A program made the position numbers and the translations under genes. From the NCBI GenBank assembly GCA_025084515.1, contig JAJAGP010000238.1, positions 183,501 to 247,500 of the forward strand: a stretch of 64,000 bases of DNA, read 5' to 3'. A model generated the notes under the pieces. The model was given only the letters and a program-made list of their open reading frames with translations, was not told the origin of the DNA and searched no databases. Below, one piece after another: positions 11,206 through 21,775 of this stretch (position 1 is the first letter of the stretch; each line of letters opens with the position of its first letter). The stretch is from Ancistrus triradiatus (lineage: Eukaryota > Chordata > Actinopteri > Siluriformes > Loricariidae).

Positions 11206-12180
11206 ATCTGCACGAACAACCTCATCAAGGGCACCACACTATCCAATGCACGGATCTGCCTGCTCTCCCTGGCTGATAAACAGGTTCTGCCTATAGCCTC
11301 ATTCACATTCCACAAGGGAGAGGAATGGAAAACGGCCTTCAGTACAAGCACCAGCCATTATGAATATCTTGTTATGCCCTTTGGCCTGTCCAACACCCCA
11401 TCAGTTTTCTAATCATTCCAGAATGATGTCCTGCATGACCAATATCTCCAATGACCAATACCTCCAATGTCAATGACATTTTAATCTGTTCGTCCAGTCT
11501 CCCAGTCCAAATCAAACACATGCAACACACGCAGCAGAACCGGAACTGGGATACAACTGGCTCTATTAAAGACTTTCAGCTTTATTGCCACCCCACTCAT
11601 TTCTTGTGAATTGCTTGTCTATCCTGATCTGGCTTACCATTCATAGTCAGGGTAGTAGCATCCGAGTGCAGTGTCCCAATGGCTGACATTCTATTCTCAT
11701 AAACTTTTACCATTTAGAGTGTAATTACAGTATCAGAGACCGAGAACTCCTATCCAATTACCTGGCACTTTAGACGTCACTGGCCAACAGAATCTAGAAT
11801 ACATCCAGAACCCTCACCTCCTTAAGCCTCGCCAAGGTGATCAGTCTTTTACTCTCAGTTCACACTCAACACCAATTCTTCTCACCCGAGCAGTTAAGAG
11901 TCTCAATGCTGACTCTCTGTCCCTCATGCACCCTGCCAATGAGGATCCAGAAACCATTCTCCCACACCTTGCTTCTTCAGTGCTGTACCGTGGAATGTCC
12001 TGCCATTTCTAAGTTTGTGCCGCCCACTTTCAGAGACCACCTTATCACCTGGACCCATGTTCCCTTTGCTCCACCTCCCTGAAGATACTCACACCCTGTA
12101 GCTCCTTGTGAGGTAGTACTAGAGTGAGACTCCACTGCCAGGACCTTCATCAGTTCATGGCCTCCTCAGAGTCAATACTC
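11206..12180 (+). pseudogene. Ty3/gypsy pol remnant (reverse transcriptase and RNase H)
   Basis: Decayed plus-strand pol. Near 11310-11440 the frame reads EWKTAFSTSTSHYEYLVMPF followed by GLSN, the typical gypsy reverse-transcriptase core, then a stop. Near 11690-11830 are RNase H-type pieces (FYSHKLLPF..., NLEYIQNP), and 11840-12080 keeps the KSLNADSLS motif and the start of the next domain. Frameshifts and stops throughout. No integrase core or LTR was recognised. Confidence 0.8.
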
Positions 12181-12239
12181 ATTAAGTGATTCAAACACGA
12201 AAAACAAATCTTTTTTTGTTGAACTCAAAAAGTCTCTGT

Positions 12240-12525
12240 TTTCATTTATTCGTTCCATTTCTGAGCAACCCCTGATCAGGGTTGCAGAAAAGCCAGTGCC
12301 CAGCCAGCAATACTCACACCCCTTCAGAAATACCAATTAACCCATCACACATGTATTTGGACTGTGGGAAGAAACCAGAGGACCTGGAGAAAACCCACGC
12401 AGACACAGGGATGACATGCAAGCTCCACACAAAGGACCTAGACCACTCCACCTGGGATTGAACTCAGAACCTTGTCGCTGTGAGGTGGCAGTGCTACACA
12501 CCAAGCCACCGTGGCACCCCAGTAT
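12240..12525 (-). repeat. SINE type 1 (tRNA-like), near full length
   Basis: Minus-orientation copy. The minus strand from 12525 reads a tRNA-like head (A-box-like GTGGCTTGGTG, B-box-like GAGTTCAATCCC), then a body with TGTGTGGAGCTTGCATG and CAGTCCAAATACATG, and ends near 12240 in an ATTC-type short repeat. Confidence 0.8.
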
Positions 12526-12784
12526 CTTTTTTTAAAGAAAAATATGAGAAACGAAGAAAATCTAAAATTTAATACAACATTTTTCATTACAAATCATATA
12601 ATCAGCACACCAATTTGAGTAAAAAGAAAAAAGTCCATCAATTTGTTAGCATTTAGTATGTTTCTCCTATTGCTGTAATGACAGTGTGTACTCAACCTCG
12701 CATTGACTCTTCAAGTTTGTGCAAAATCTGATTTATTTGAATGCTCAGCTTTTACTGAATGCCTCAACATTTCATGATATCCCA
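12526..12784. other. intronic sequence, possible old repeat
   Basis: AT-rich. It looks like a degraded transposon tail but has no motif that I can assign. Confidence 0.4.
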
Positions 12785-13195
12785 TACAGACCCTGCTTGT
12801 GTGGAGTATGCTTTCCCTGTGTCTGGGTGGGGTTAGTCTGTCACACAGTCCCAGGTGGGACTATGGTAGCCTAGCAGTTAAGGTAGTGGACTATGGACCA
12901 GAAGGTCCAGGGTTCAAATCCCACCTTTTCCAAGGTGCCACTATTGGGTCCTTGAGCAAGGCCCTTAACCCACAATTGCTTGGATGTATTAGGTGTAAGT
13001 CTCTCTGGGTAAAAGCATCTACTAAATGCTGTAAATGTAAATGTACTCTGGGTGCTCCGGTTTACTCCCACATTCCAAACATATGCATTAGGTTAACTAG
13101 TTGCTCTAAACTGGCCCAGTATATATGTATGGGACTGCTTGGATGCGAAAGTGTTGGGCGTTGGGCTAGGGTCCTGGTAAAATCCAGAAATGCTA
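12785..13195 (+). repeat. SINE type 1, split by a SINE type 2
   Basis: The body of a type 1 SINE (CCCTGCTTGTGTGGAGT... up to about 12856) resumes at 13046 (CTCTGGGTGCTCCGGTTTAC, CATTCCAAACATATGCATT). The 190 bases between are a complete type 2 SINE in the same orientation. The tRNA-like head of the outer copy is missing. Directly upstream of NKAIN exon 5 in genome order, but within the intron. Confidence 0.8.
12857..13045 (+). repeat. SINE type 2 (tRNA-derived), nested
   Basis: tRNA-like head (GTAGCCTAGCAGTTAAGGTA as A box region, GGGTTCAAATCCC as B box), central block TTGAGCAAGGCCCTTAACCC and a (TAAATG)n tail ending at 13045. It is inserted in the same orientation into a type 1 SINE. Confidence 0.88.
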
Positions 13196-13574
13196 CACAA
13201 ACAGCAAGTACACTTGCTGCCCAATATAGCATGCTCCTCCCAAGCAGCATGGGAGGAACTGAAACTAAAACTAATACCAAATATTCAATGCTAACTGGAC
13301 TCCCTTAACACACGCATTCGCACACATGTACAGGAGGGAGAGAGGGAGAGAGACAGGGACACAGAGAGAAGCTTAGATGCTCTTCTATGGAAATAAACAA
13401 AAAGAAAAAAGCAAAATGAGATAAAGAGAAGGGAAGCGTGTGGTGGATGACATTGCTGTAAATAGACTGCACAGTAGGAGGCTGTTGGTGTACATGATAT
13501 TGAGAAAACAAAAGGAGAGAGTGAGGAAGATCGAAACAAAGAGGAAAAGGGCAGAGCAAAGGGTGTTTACTCAC
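13196..13574. other. intron next to exon 5, GA-rich
   Basis: GA-rich on the plus strand, so CT-rich on the gene strand, with GAGAGAGGGAGAGAG near 13335-13355. On the minus strand it lies just downstream of the exon 5 donor. No coding feature. Confidence 0.5.
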
Positions 13575-13635
13575 AGCTGTCTTCTTCCTCTGTGATGGCA
13601 CTCACAACATAGCAGGCATAAACAAAGCCCAGCAG
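13575..13635 (-). CDS. nkain4: NKAIN gene, exon 5 (last exon in the window)
   Basis: A 61-bp exon on the minus strand. It encodes LLGFVYACYVVSAITEEEDS plus one base (phase 1). This is the second half of membrane segment 4 followed by the acidic cytoplasmic motif EEEDS that all NKAIN proteins share. The acceptor is TTCAG at 13640-13636 and the donor is GTGAGT at 13574-13569. It follows exon 4 in phase 0, and the split Ser/Phe boundary before DFIGGF is as in the known family. The terminal exon was not found in 1-13568, so it lies outside the window or beyond my recognition. Confidence 0.93.
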
Positions 13636-14242
13636 CTGAAGGGGCACAGACCAAAAGAAACCCGTCAGTTTATAGCCACAGGTTTGATAAAGAAGAAACA
13701 ATAAATACAGACAATTATAACGCTCTCTATAAGAAATAAAGCACTTGGAATAAAAAGTCAGAACTGCAAGCTAACCAGGTCTAATAATGGCACTTTATGA
13801 CTCTATAGTGCCAAGGAAACAGATTGATGTGGTATACTTTATGTATATCACATCTAGTGCATGTACAGTCCCAAACCAGAAAAAGTTGGGACGGTGTGGA
13901 AAATGCAAACATAATAAAATGTAGCGCTCCTTACATGTACTTTGACTTTTATTTCATTGCAGACAGTATGAGCCCAGGATATTTCATTTCATTTTATTTG
14001 TTAATAAACAACCATTCCTGCATTTCAGGCCTGTGGCACGTTACAAAAAAAGTTAGGACGGGGCGATTTATGGCTAGTAATGACGTAAAAAACTAAATAA
14101 TGTGATTTCAAACAGGTTATGTCAACAAGTGATTATATCATGATTTGGTACAAAAGCAGTATCCAGAAAAGGCAAAGTCTTTGAAGAGTAAAGATGGGCA
14201 GAGGATTTCTAACACAAATGTGTAAGAAAATTATTGAAATAC

Positions 14243-14418
14243 ATTTACATTTATATCATTTAGTAGATGCCCTTATCCAGAGCGACTTACAATCCAAGCA
14301 ATTGTGGGTTAAGGGCCTTGCTTAAGGACCCAGCAGTGGCAGCTTGGCAGAGGTAGGATTTGAACCCTGGTCCTTCTGGTCCGTAGTCCAATCTTAACCG
14401 CTAGGCTACCACAATCCC
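14243..14418 (-). repeat. SINE type 2 at the composite junction
   Basis: Minus-orientation copy. Its tail complement CATTTACATTTATATC starts at 14243, the CTTATCCAGAGCGACTTAC block follows, the B-box complement GGATTTGAACCC lies near 14355, and the head ends at about 14418. Confidence 0.88.
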
Positions 14419-14627
14419 AATTCTTTTGAAAAGCAATGTTCCACAAACACTGGACGAGATTTGCATAGAGAAGCCCCAATGTTTTCTGATTTGACATGTT
14501 TTGACCTGCATTGTTGATAAATGCATGGACATGTCTGGAATAGATGTTGTCCTGAAGGAATTAATATTGCTCTAAAATTAGTGTCCTTTTCTGCATTAAT
14601 GCTGCCATCACAACTGAAAATGACCTT

Positions 14628-14654
14628 AACCCCAACCCCAACCCCAACCCCTTA
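14628..14654. repeat. short (CCCCAA)4 tract
   Basis: Four tandem CCCCAA-type units inside the degraded family D transposase. It resembles a ciliate telomere unit rather than the vertebrate TTAGGG, so it is most simply a local microsatellite. Confidence 0.85.
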
Positions 14655-15219
14655 CCAGGACAGAGCCTGGCTTTTGAATTTGTTACTGATAACAGTCTGG
14701 ATTGTTCTTTTCGCTTTTGGTCCGGATCACACATCCTGCATTTCTTCCAAAGATCTGGAATACTGATTCATCTGACCACAATACACATTTCCACTGTGTG
14801 ATGGTATATCCCAGATGCCTCTGAGCCCAGTGAAGTTGAAACAGCTGCAGGACATGGTAAACATGAAGTTTGTTTTTTTGTACAATAATGGTTTAAGTGG
14901 CATTTGTTAATGTAACTCCATATTGTTGTGCTTGATAAAGGTTTGATAAAGTAATCCCTTGCACATGTGGTTCTATCAGCTATTGATGAATGGCTGTTCT
15001 TGATGCAGTGCCATCTGAGGGATCGGAGATCATGCCTCTCCAATTTAGGCTTGTGCCCTTGCCTATGTGCTACAGGCCAAAAATAGGCCTACGGGAATGG
15101 ATGTTTATTAACAAATGAACTGAAGCTGACCAGACAAAACATGAAATATCTTGGAGCACTGCATTTTTTTTTTTTTATTGCATTTCCATACTGTCCCAAC
15201 TTTTTCTGACTTGGGGTTG

Positions 15220-15879
15220 TAGTTTCCATCGAAAAATACATTTTCAGCACCAGAATTACTGACATTCCTAAAAACAGGTAAAAACTTTTAGGAAAACAAT
15301 TATCACATTGTAGCAAAAACGCACCCACAACATCAAAGATGGGTATTAGTGTAATTTCTTTACACTCTTCTTTATTTCTTTCAAACCACCATTAAGTGTT
15401 CATAGTTTAAAACTTTATTTTTGACCTACCTGACCATAGATCTCAAAGTTTTACTAGTGTCCAGTGAACTCCAGGCACTTATACTTAGGGCTCTGATGAA
15501 GGAATATGCTTTCTTCTAAGTAGATCTTCCAAATTATTCATATAAAGTGGGGCCACTAAGCCAATTAACCACAAATGCATTTCACACATTTTTACCCACT
15601 TTTACCAAGCACGCCAATCATTCTTGAGCTGATTGTGTGTGTTTGATTGAAAGGAGATAAAATACATCAACATCCACTGCCTCTTGATGTGCCCAAATCT
15701 GGCATTTAAGACCAGTCAATTCGGACTGAACAGAAATGCCACCTCTATCAGGGAAAATGTCAACAGCCTGAAACTAGAGTCTGCTGATATGAAATAGCCG
15801 ACTTTATTATCCACCCAAGATATTATGAAATGTTGACCTGAGGGTGGACAATTTCACAAGTACAAAATAATACACAAAT
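15220..15879. other. intronic sequence, no feature recognised
   Basis: AT-rich intron between two repeats. I see no gene. Confidence 0.5.
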
Positions 15880-16155
15880 AAAGGAGTTCATACTTTGAAT
15901 CTGCTGGGTCTGATCCACTCATACCAGCACAACACACAAACACACCACCACCACATCAGTGTCACAGTGCAGTGCCGAGAATAATCCACTACCCAAATAA
16001 TACCTGATCTGTGGTGGTCCCATTAGCGAAGAGAGTAAAGTGGACTACTAAAGTATCTAGAGAAACAGATGCGCTACAGGCTGTACCTGTAGAACTACAA
16101 AGGGCAATTATATAGTAAACTGATAAAATGGACAATACGTGTAGAAACAAGGAGG
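15880..16155 (+). repeat. interspersed repeat U, copy 1
   Basis: About 270 bases that reappear in inverted orientation at 59172-59420. Shared blocks include ACATCAGTGTCACAGTGCAG, ATCTGTGGTGGTCC, and GTGTAGAAACAAGGAGGTG at the right end. No coding capacity. This is a widespread kind of fish interspersed repeat; its class is not clear from the sequence. Confidence 0.75.
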
Positions 16156-17169
16156 TGTACTTAAAAAAGTGGCTGGTGAGTGTATTTCTAGTAGCTTTCC
16201 TATTTCAACTTGTTGCTTATTCAAAATAACTATATCCTCATTGCCTTGTTCTTAAATATGTAAATTTAATCGATTCGTATACAAGTGCTAATGCATGTTT
16301 ATATAACACTGTATATTTTAAGACAGAATATTGAATTTGTGGGAGAGAAACCACTCTCCATTCTGTACCACAATGCTAGTGACGCACACTGCTCGTCTTT
16401 AGCTGGTGCCATGATTTCAGATTTTATCCCCCTTGACTAATCTGGAAATATTCCAAACATACAGTTTCATATGGAGAAAAGATGCTAAATTTGGGGACTA
16501 AATTAGTATGCATACTCATTGGTAGGTTCAGCTCAGCTTTCATTTTTAGAATGATTAAATCATCAGTGATATGAATCCTTACTATTTTCAAACACTGTAC
16601 ACATGAGAGATTAATCAGCCCATGGTTACAAAAAAAAAAATAATGCAAATGAGTGTAACTCCTAAAAGGTAGACCTGGTTTAGATGTGAACTACCACTAT
16701 TTAATAAACTCAAGACGACTAGTGAAAGATCCTGCAAGGAGATATCCAGAGCATATCATAGACTCCATCTTCTGTAGCTGTACTACCTGAACTTTATGTC
16801 ACAAGCCCAGCCCCGGGTTAAAATTCAGGTCTTTGGACACTTTCTGTTATATGTGCATATGCACCACTGGACAATGGCACTGAGGAAGTATTTTAGTTCC
16901 TTAAAGTACCTTTTTTTGGAGATGTTGGTCCACAAAGACCGGGATACTCTAACTTCCTTCTTCAGAAACAGTCTAGGAGCCTCATAAAACCCTTTTTCGT
17001 AAATGGCCATATTCATGGAAAATGTTAACAGTTCCAAATGTTATAGTGGGGGGGTTGAACAAAAAGCTCACACCTGGTCCAGATCATGCATAAAGTGTGC
17101 ATACCTCCAAGATATAACCAAACATAGATTATGACTTAATTTCAAATGATTAGATAATTATGTAATCTA
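16156..17169. other. intronic sequence, no feature recognised
   Basis: About 1 kb of AT-rich intron with short chance frames only. Confidence 0.5.
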
Positions 17170-17259
17170 TAATATAGATCTATAATATATAATATATATA
17201 TATATATATTATATATATATATATATATTATATATATATATATATATACATATATATAT

Positions 17260-17352
<93 letters not shown>
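17170..17352. repeat. compound (TA)n-(GA)n microsatellite
   Basis: An imperfect TA array (17170-17263) is directly followed by ~44 uninterrupted GA units to 17352. All open frames here are repeat artefacts. Confidence 0.97.
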
Positions 17353-17354
<2 letters not shown>

Positions 17355-17612
17355 CATTCACTCAACGGATATCCATACTGATCCATTTTCCATTCCACAT
17401 ATTAATATGAGCATGCTGCAACATCAGTCTGCAACTGAGTAAACAAATAGTATTTGCTGTTGGTTTAACTAAAAGATAATATGTGTGGAGATTTTTTAGT
17501 CTGGAAACACCAAAAAGCAAGACAGCATGTAACATTAACCACAGAACCAACAATAATAATCATAATATTAAAGTAAAAAAAAAACTCCTGTATCGAAATC
17601 TGTATCAATACT

Positions 17613-17613
<1 letters not shown>

Positions 17614-17686
<73 letters not shown>

Positions 17687-17694
17687 AACAAACA
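17614..17694. repeat. (CA)n then (CAAA)n microsatellite
   Basis: About 34 CA units followed by three CAAA units. It sits directly beside the left end of a truncated Tc1 copy. Confidence 0.97.
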
Positions 17695-17698
17695 GAGA

Positions 17699-18077
17699 GA
17701 CAAAATTGTTAGAATCCAAACCAAAATCATCTAATGAAAATCAGACATTGCTTTTTAATTGTGGTTCAACAGAATAATAAAAAATAATAATAATAAAAAA
17801 AAAAACGAATGAAACTGGCCTGAACAAAAATTACGGTACCCCTAGAAATTATTGTTAATAATTTAACCATAGGGACATGTTAAACTAAGGTGTGTCCTGT
17901 AATTAGCATCACAGGTGTCTTTAAACTTGTAATCAGCCAGACTGCCTATTTAAAGGGTGAAAAGTCGTCCCTGTGCTGTTTGGTACTATGGTGTGTACCA
18001 CATTGATCATGGACCACAGAAAGGTAAAGGGAGAGTTGTTTCAGGAGATTAGAAAGAAAATTATAGACAAACATGTA
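17699..18077 (+). mobile_element. Tc1-like family E, 5' part only
   Basis: Left end (GACAAAATTGTTAG) and leader match the family E element at 49434. The transposase start MDHRKVKGELFQEIRKKIID at about 18010 runs ~25 codons and then stops at 18077, where another Tc1-like element (family F) begins at a TA. The rest of the family E copy is not seen beyond that insertion. Confidence 0.85.
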
Positions 18078-18945
18078 CAGTGGTGCGAAAAAGTATTTGC
18101 CCCCTTTCTGATTTCCCATTTTTTTGCATGTTTGTCACACTTCAGTGTTTCAGAATGTCAAACAAATTTAAATATTTGTCAAAGGCAACACAAGTGAACA
18201 CAAAATGCAGTTTTTAAATGAAGGTGTTTATTATTAAGGGATAAAAAAATCCAAACCTACATGGCCCTGTGTGAAAAACTGATTGCCCCTTAAACCTACT
18301 AACTGGTTGGGCCACCCTTAGCAGCAACAACTGCAACCAAGCGTTTGCGATAACTTGCAATGAGTCTTTTACAGCGTTGTGGAGGAATTTTGGCCACTCA
18401 TCTTTGCAGAATTGTTGTAATTCAGCCACATTGGAGGGTTTTCAAGCATGAACGGCATTTGTAAGGTCATGCCACAGCATCTCAATAGGATTCAGGTCAG
18501 GACTTTGACTAGGCCATTCCAAAGTCTTCATTTTGTTTTTCTTCAGCCATTCAGAGGTGGACTTGCTGGTGTGTTTTGGATCATTGCCCTGCTGCAGAAC
18601 CCAAGTCCAATTTCAGCTTGAGGTCACGAACAGATGGCCGGACATTCTCCTTCAGGATTTTTTGGTAGACAGCAGAATTCATAGTTCCTTTTATCACAGC
18701 AAGTCTGAAGCAGCAAAACAGCCTCAGACCATCACACTACCACCACCATATTTTATTGCTGGTATAATGTTCTTTTTCTGAAATGCTGTGTTACGTTTAT
18801 TCCAGATGTAATAGGACACACACCTTCCAAAGTGTTCAACTTTTGTCTCGTCAGTCCACAGAATGTTTTCCCAAAAGTCTTGGGGATCATCAAGATGTGT
18901 TCTGGAATAATTGAGACACTTAAGTGTGACAAACATGCAAAAAAT
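18078..18945 (-). mobile_element. Tc1-like family F, truncated
   Basis: Terminal repeat CAGTGGTGCGAAAAAG starts at 18078 after TA, inside a family E copy. The transposase is on the minus strand. Near 18870-18830 it reads FWENILWTDETKVEHFG (first catalytic Asp present), near 18780-18720 KYGGGSVMV, near 18600-18540 the second Asp region, and near 18500 the SPDLNPIE-type motif. Frames are broken. The end beyond 18945, with the DNA-binding domain, is missing. Confidence 0.85.
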
Positions 18946-19495
18946 GATTGGACATTGATGGATGGACGGTAATGATGGACATTTTGTTGTAGTGTGTTGA
19001 AGTGAAAAAATGTTTACTTTGCATTGGACTAAAGGTAAAAAGCATGAAATAACACAACTACAAGTACTTTAAAATAGTATTTAAGCGCATTAGTTGAGTA
19101 AATATACTATGTTACTTCGCAATTTATAGCCTATATTTAATTTATCATGCATAAGGGAGGACACACAGATCAGAGGAGACAAACTGGTTTTCATCCCTTT
19201 GCCAGGTTAATTACTTGGCAGTGCTGCCAAATTAGTGTACAATCCCATCTGTTCCCACAGGCATGTTGTCACAGATGCTGAAAAGCAAATACACCCACAT
19301 ACACACATGGCCATCCTACTAAATCACTGTATTTTCTAAAGCCTGCAGGCAGAACTGTCAACATCTTATCAGAATCAGGACACTTGCACAATCAATTACA
19401 GTGTCATTATTTTCACAAACACAAAAAAAACACATCTAAGATACACTGACTGCAGAAAAAACTGTAACTGCTGAACCACTAGGAATATAATGATA
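18946..19495. other. intronic sequence, no feature recognised
   Basis: AT-rich; no gene and no repeat family that I can name. Confidence 0.5.
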
Positions 19496-20042
19496 CAACC
19501 CCAAATCAGAAAAAGTTGGGAAAGTATGGAAAAAAAACTTTTACTTTTATTTCACTGCAGCAAGAATTCAAGATATTTTACGTTTTGTCTGGTCAACTTT
19601 CAAAAAAAGGGACGGCAGCAATTTAGGGCTAGTAACGAGGTGAAAAATAAAAACAAACTAAATAATGATGTGATTTCAAACAGGTGATGCCAAAGTGATT
19701 GCAATTGGGATCTGGTACAAAAACTACGTTTCCAAAAAAAAGTTGAGTCTTTCAGGTGCAAATGGGAAGAGGATCTCCAATTTGGAAATGTTGAAAACCA
19801 TTGTTCCTCAAAGAAAGTTTGGAAGTAATTGGTATATTTCTCCCTCCACAGCTCATATTAACGTTAACATACAGCTCAAACGTGTACTGTCGTCTCATAA
19901 ATCAGTATTCCAGATCTTTTTTGGAACAAATGGACGCCATGTGCTCCAGACCAAAGATGAAAAGGACCATCCAGACTGTTACCAGCTACAAGTCCAAAAG
20001 CCAGGATGTGTCATGGTATGGGGGTCCTTGTTTGTTTGACAG
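19496..20042 (+). mobile_element. Tc1-like family D, internally deleted
   Basis: Left end CAACCCCAAATCAGAAAAAG after TA, then the family leader. The transposase jumps from the DNA-binding region (near 19860) straight to SVFQIFFGTNGRHVLQTKDE (frame 19695-20039), so ~350 bases covering the linker and the first Asp are deleted. The copy ends at about 20042 after KPGCVMVWG. Defective. Confidence 0.85.
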
Positions 20043-20471
20043 CACATGGTGACTAAACAAGTCAGATTTTGAAACTAGTTTGAGATTTAGATTTTACACA
20101 ACCAACACGTTGCAAACAACATAATTTATTCAAAATATGCAATAAAAGATAGGCATGCAACCACCTCAACATGAAGCATCGCAAAGAGTACACAGAAAGC
20201 AGGTAACATGGAGACCTCACTTGGGCACAGAAGTGGTGAAGGACACTCCATAATAGAAACCAAGTAAGTATTGGAAAGACATCACTGATGATGTGACAAT
20301 TTACCTTAAAGATTTGTGCTTTAAACAACTTCTATAAATACTTGAACATGATTACTACTTACCAAGTCACAAATATATTTTTTAACCTGGCAAAAAGCAG
20401 AGATGATTGAATCTAAAATCATCAATGTCAGCTTTTTGCCACTATTAGTGATAAGTAAAGTACATTTTATG
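20043..20471. other. intronic sequence, no feature recognised
   Basis: No gene or named repeat seen. Confidence 0.5.
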
Positions 20472-20802
20472 AGTTACGTTTATTCATTTACTTAACGTCG
20501 CTATCAGCATCAGAGGCCATGTTCAGCGACACACACAAGGTTACATCCATAGACAAGGTTATCTCAAGACAAGTCACTCATACACTCAAGTCAATGCCAA
20601 TTTAGTGTAGTCAATTAACCTAACATGCATGTCTTTGGACTGTGGGAAAAAACCGGAGTACCCAGAGTAAACCCACACGGACACGAGGAGGACATGCAGA
20701 CTCCACACAGAAAGGACCCAGGCCGCTCCACCCTGGGATTGAACCCAGGACCTTCTTGCTGTGAGGCGGCAATGCTACCCACCGAGCCACCGTGCCGCCC
20801 AC
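20472..20802 (-). repeat. SINE type 1, full length and well preserved
   Basis: Minus-orientation copy. The head from 20802 reads GGCGGCACGGTGGCTCGGTG and the B-box-like GGTTCAATCCC. The body has TGTGTGGAGTCTGCATGTCC, TTTCCCACAGTCC and AACCTTGTGTGTGTCGC. One of the best copies in the window, useful as a reference for the others. Confidence 0.85.
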
Positions 20803-21149
20803 TTTACAAGTAAAGTTTGTTTAAAAAGATTCCACTAGACCATGAGCCCTCTCATTACTTCAGTTCTCTTGTTGAGTTTTCATTAGTACATTAGTACATT
20901 AGTACTGGTCTGGTTGCATTGTTCAGTTAGTTACAAATGAGACTTAAAACCAAACATGGAAAATGATCATGATCCAGCCTAAAAAATCGTGATATTATAT
21001 GCTAACAGTAACGTCATTAAATCATCTTGAGGAAATGTATCAATATTACATATCTATGAGTTGCAAATGTATGTGAACCCTTGCTTTATAGTATATGGTA
21101 TGACCAACTTGTGCTGATGCAGCAAGTAACATTTGTTAAACAACCATGT

Positions 21150-21650
21150 CGAAAATATGTTGTGGAAAATATGTTAATCTTTCAGAAGGGACAAATTATT
21201 GGCATGCATCATCTAAGGAGATTGCTTGAGCTACCAAAATAGGGTTAAGAACTGTCCAGCGCATCATTAAAAAGTGGAAGGAATGTGGTCGGAAAACAAA
21301 TCTTGAATAATCGTGATCGGCGATCACTTAAACGCTTGGTGAAATCAAATTGTAGAAAAAACAACAGTAGAACTCAGAGATATGTTTAATAGTGGAAGTA
21401 CAAGCATTTCCACACGCACAATGCAAAGGGAACTCAAGGGATTGGGACTTAACAATTGTGTAGCCTTAAGAAAACCACTTGTCAGTGAGGCTCACCGGCA
21501 AAACCAGCTTCAATTCGCTAGGGAGCATAAAGATTGAACTCAATGGAAGAAGGTCATGTGGTCTGATGAGTCCAGATTTACCCTGTTCTAGAGTGTTGCG
21601 GCATAAGGCATAAGAATGAGATGCACCCATCATGCCTAGTGCCTAACGTA
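21150..21650 (+). mobile_element. Tc1-like transposase remnant, family H
   Basis: Plus-strand remnant with stops. Readable pieces in order are KGQIIGMHHLRRLLELPK, TVQRIIKKWKECG, RRSLKRLVKSN, STRTMQRELKGLGL and KKVMWSDESRFTLF near 21555-21590, the last holding the first catalytic Asp. It ends shortly after. No terminal repeats found. Confidence 0.78.
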
Positions 21651-21654
21651 CAAC

Positions 21655-21775
21655 AGTCTGACTATGTACAATCCAAGCAATTTTGGATTAAGAGCCTTGC
21701 ATGGCAGCTTGGCAGTGCTTGGGTAGCAATGAACCATTTGGTCAATAATGCCTTAATTGCTGTGCCACATAGCCC
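21655..21775 (-). repeat. SINE type 2 fragment
   Basis: Minus-orientation middle part: TACAATCCAAGCAATTTTGG and AGAGCCTTGC(A)TGGCAGCTTGGC match the core of the type 2 SINE. The head is degraded and the tail is missing. Confidence 0.65.

Larger units (their letters stand above)
13866..15219. mobile_element. Tc1-like family D, head-to-head composite
   Basis: Both outer ends are the 5' end of the same Tc1-like family. From 13866 rightward the plus strand reads CAGTCCCAAACCAG..., the long 5' leader, and ...GGGCAGAGGATTT up to 14242. From 15219 leftward the minus strand reads CAACCCCAAGTCAG, the same leader, then transposase codons. The minus part keeps the DNA-binding region (GSEIMPLQ region near 15030-14950), the VMWSDESVF-like site near 14770 and the second Asp region near 14480. 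A type 2 SINE sits at the junction (14243-14418). TA flanks both ends. Not a normal element; no intact gene. Confidence 0.8.

Noticed and set aside
12799..13308. 169-codon open frame on the plus strand
   Set aside because: It runs through a type 2 SINE nested in a type 1 SINE; no protein-like features.
1..13568. Terminal NKAIN exon (DFIGGF... tail)
   Set aside because: I looked for the tail motif on the minus strand and did not see it; it is probably beyond the left edge.
17142..17357. Ser-Leu repeat protein on the minus strand
   Set aside because: Pure translation of the (GA)n and (TA)n microsatellite.
20472..20802. tRNA genes (also at the other SINE heads)
   Set aside because: A-box and B-box-like motifs are present, but no complete cloverleaf; these are SINE heads.
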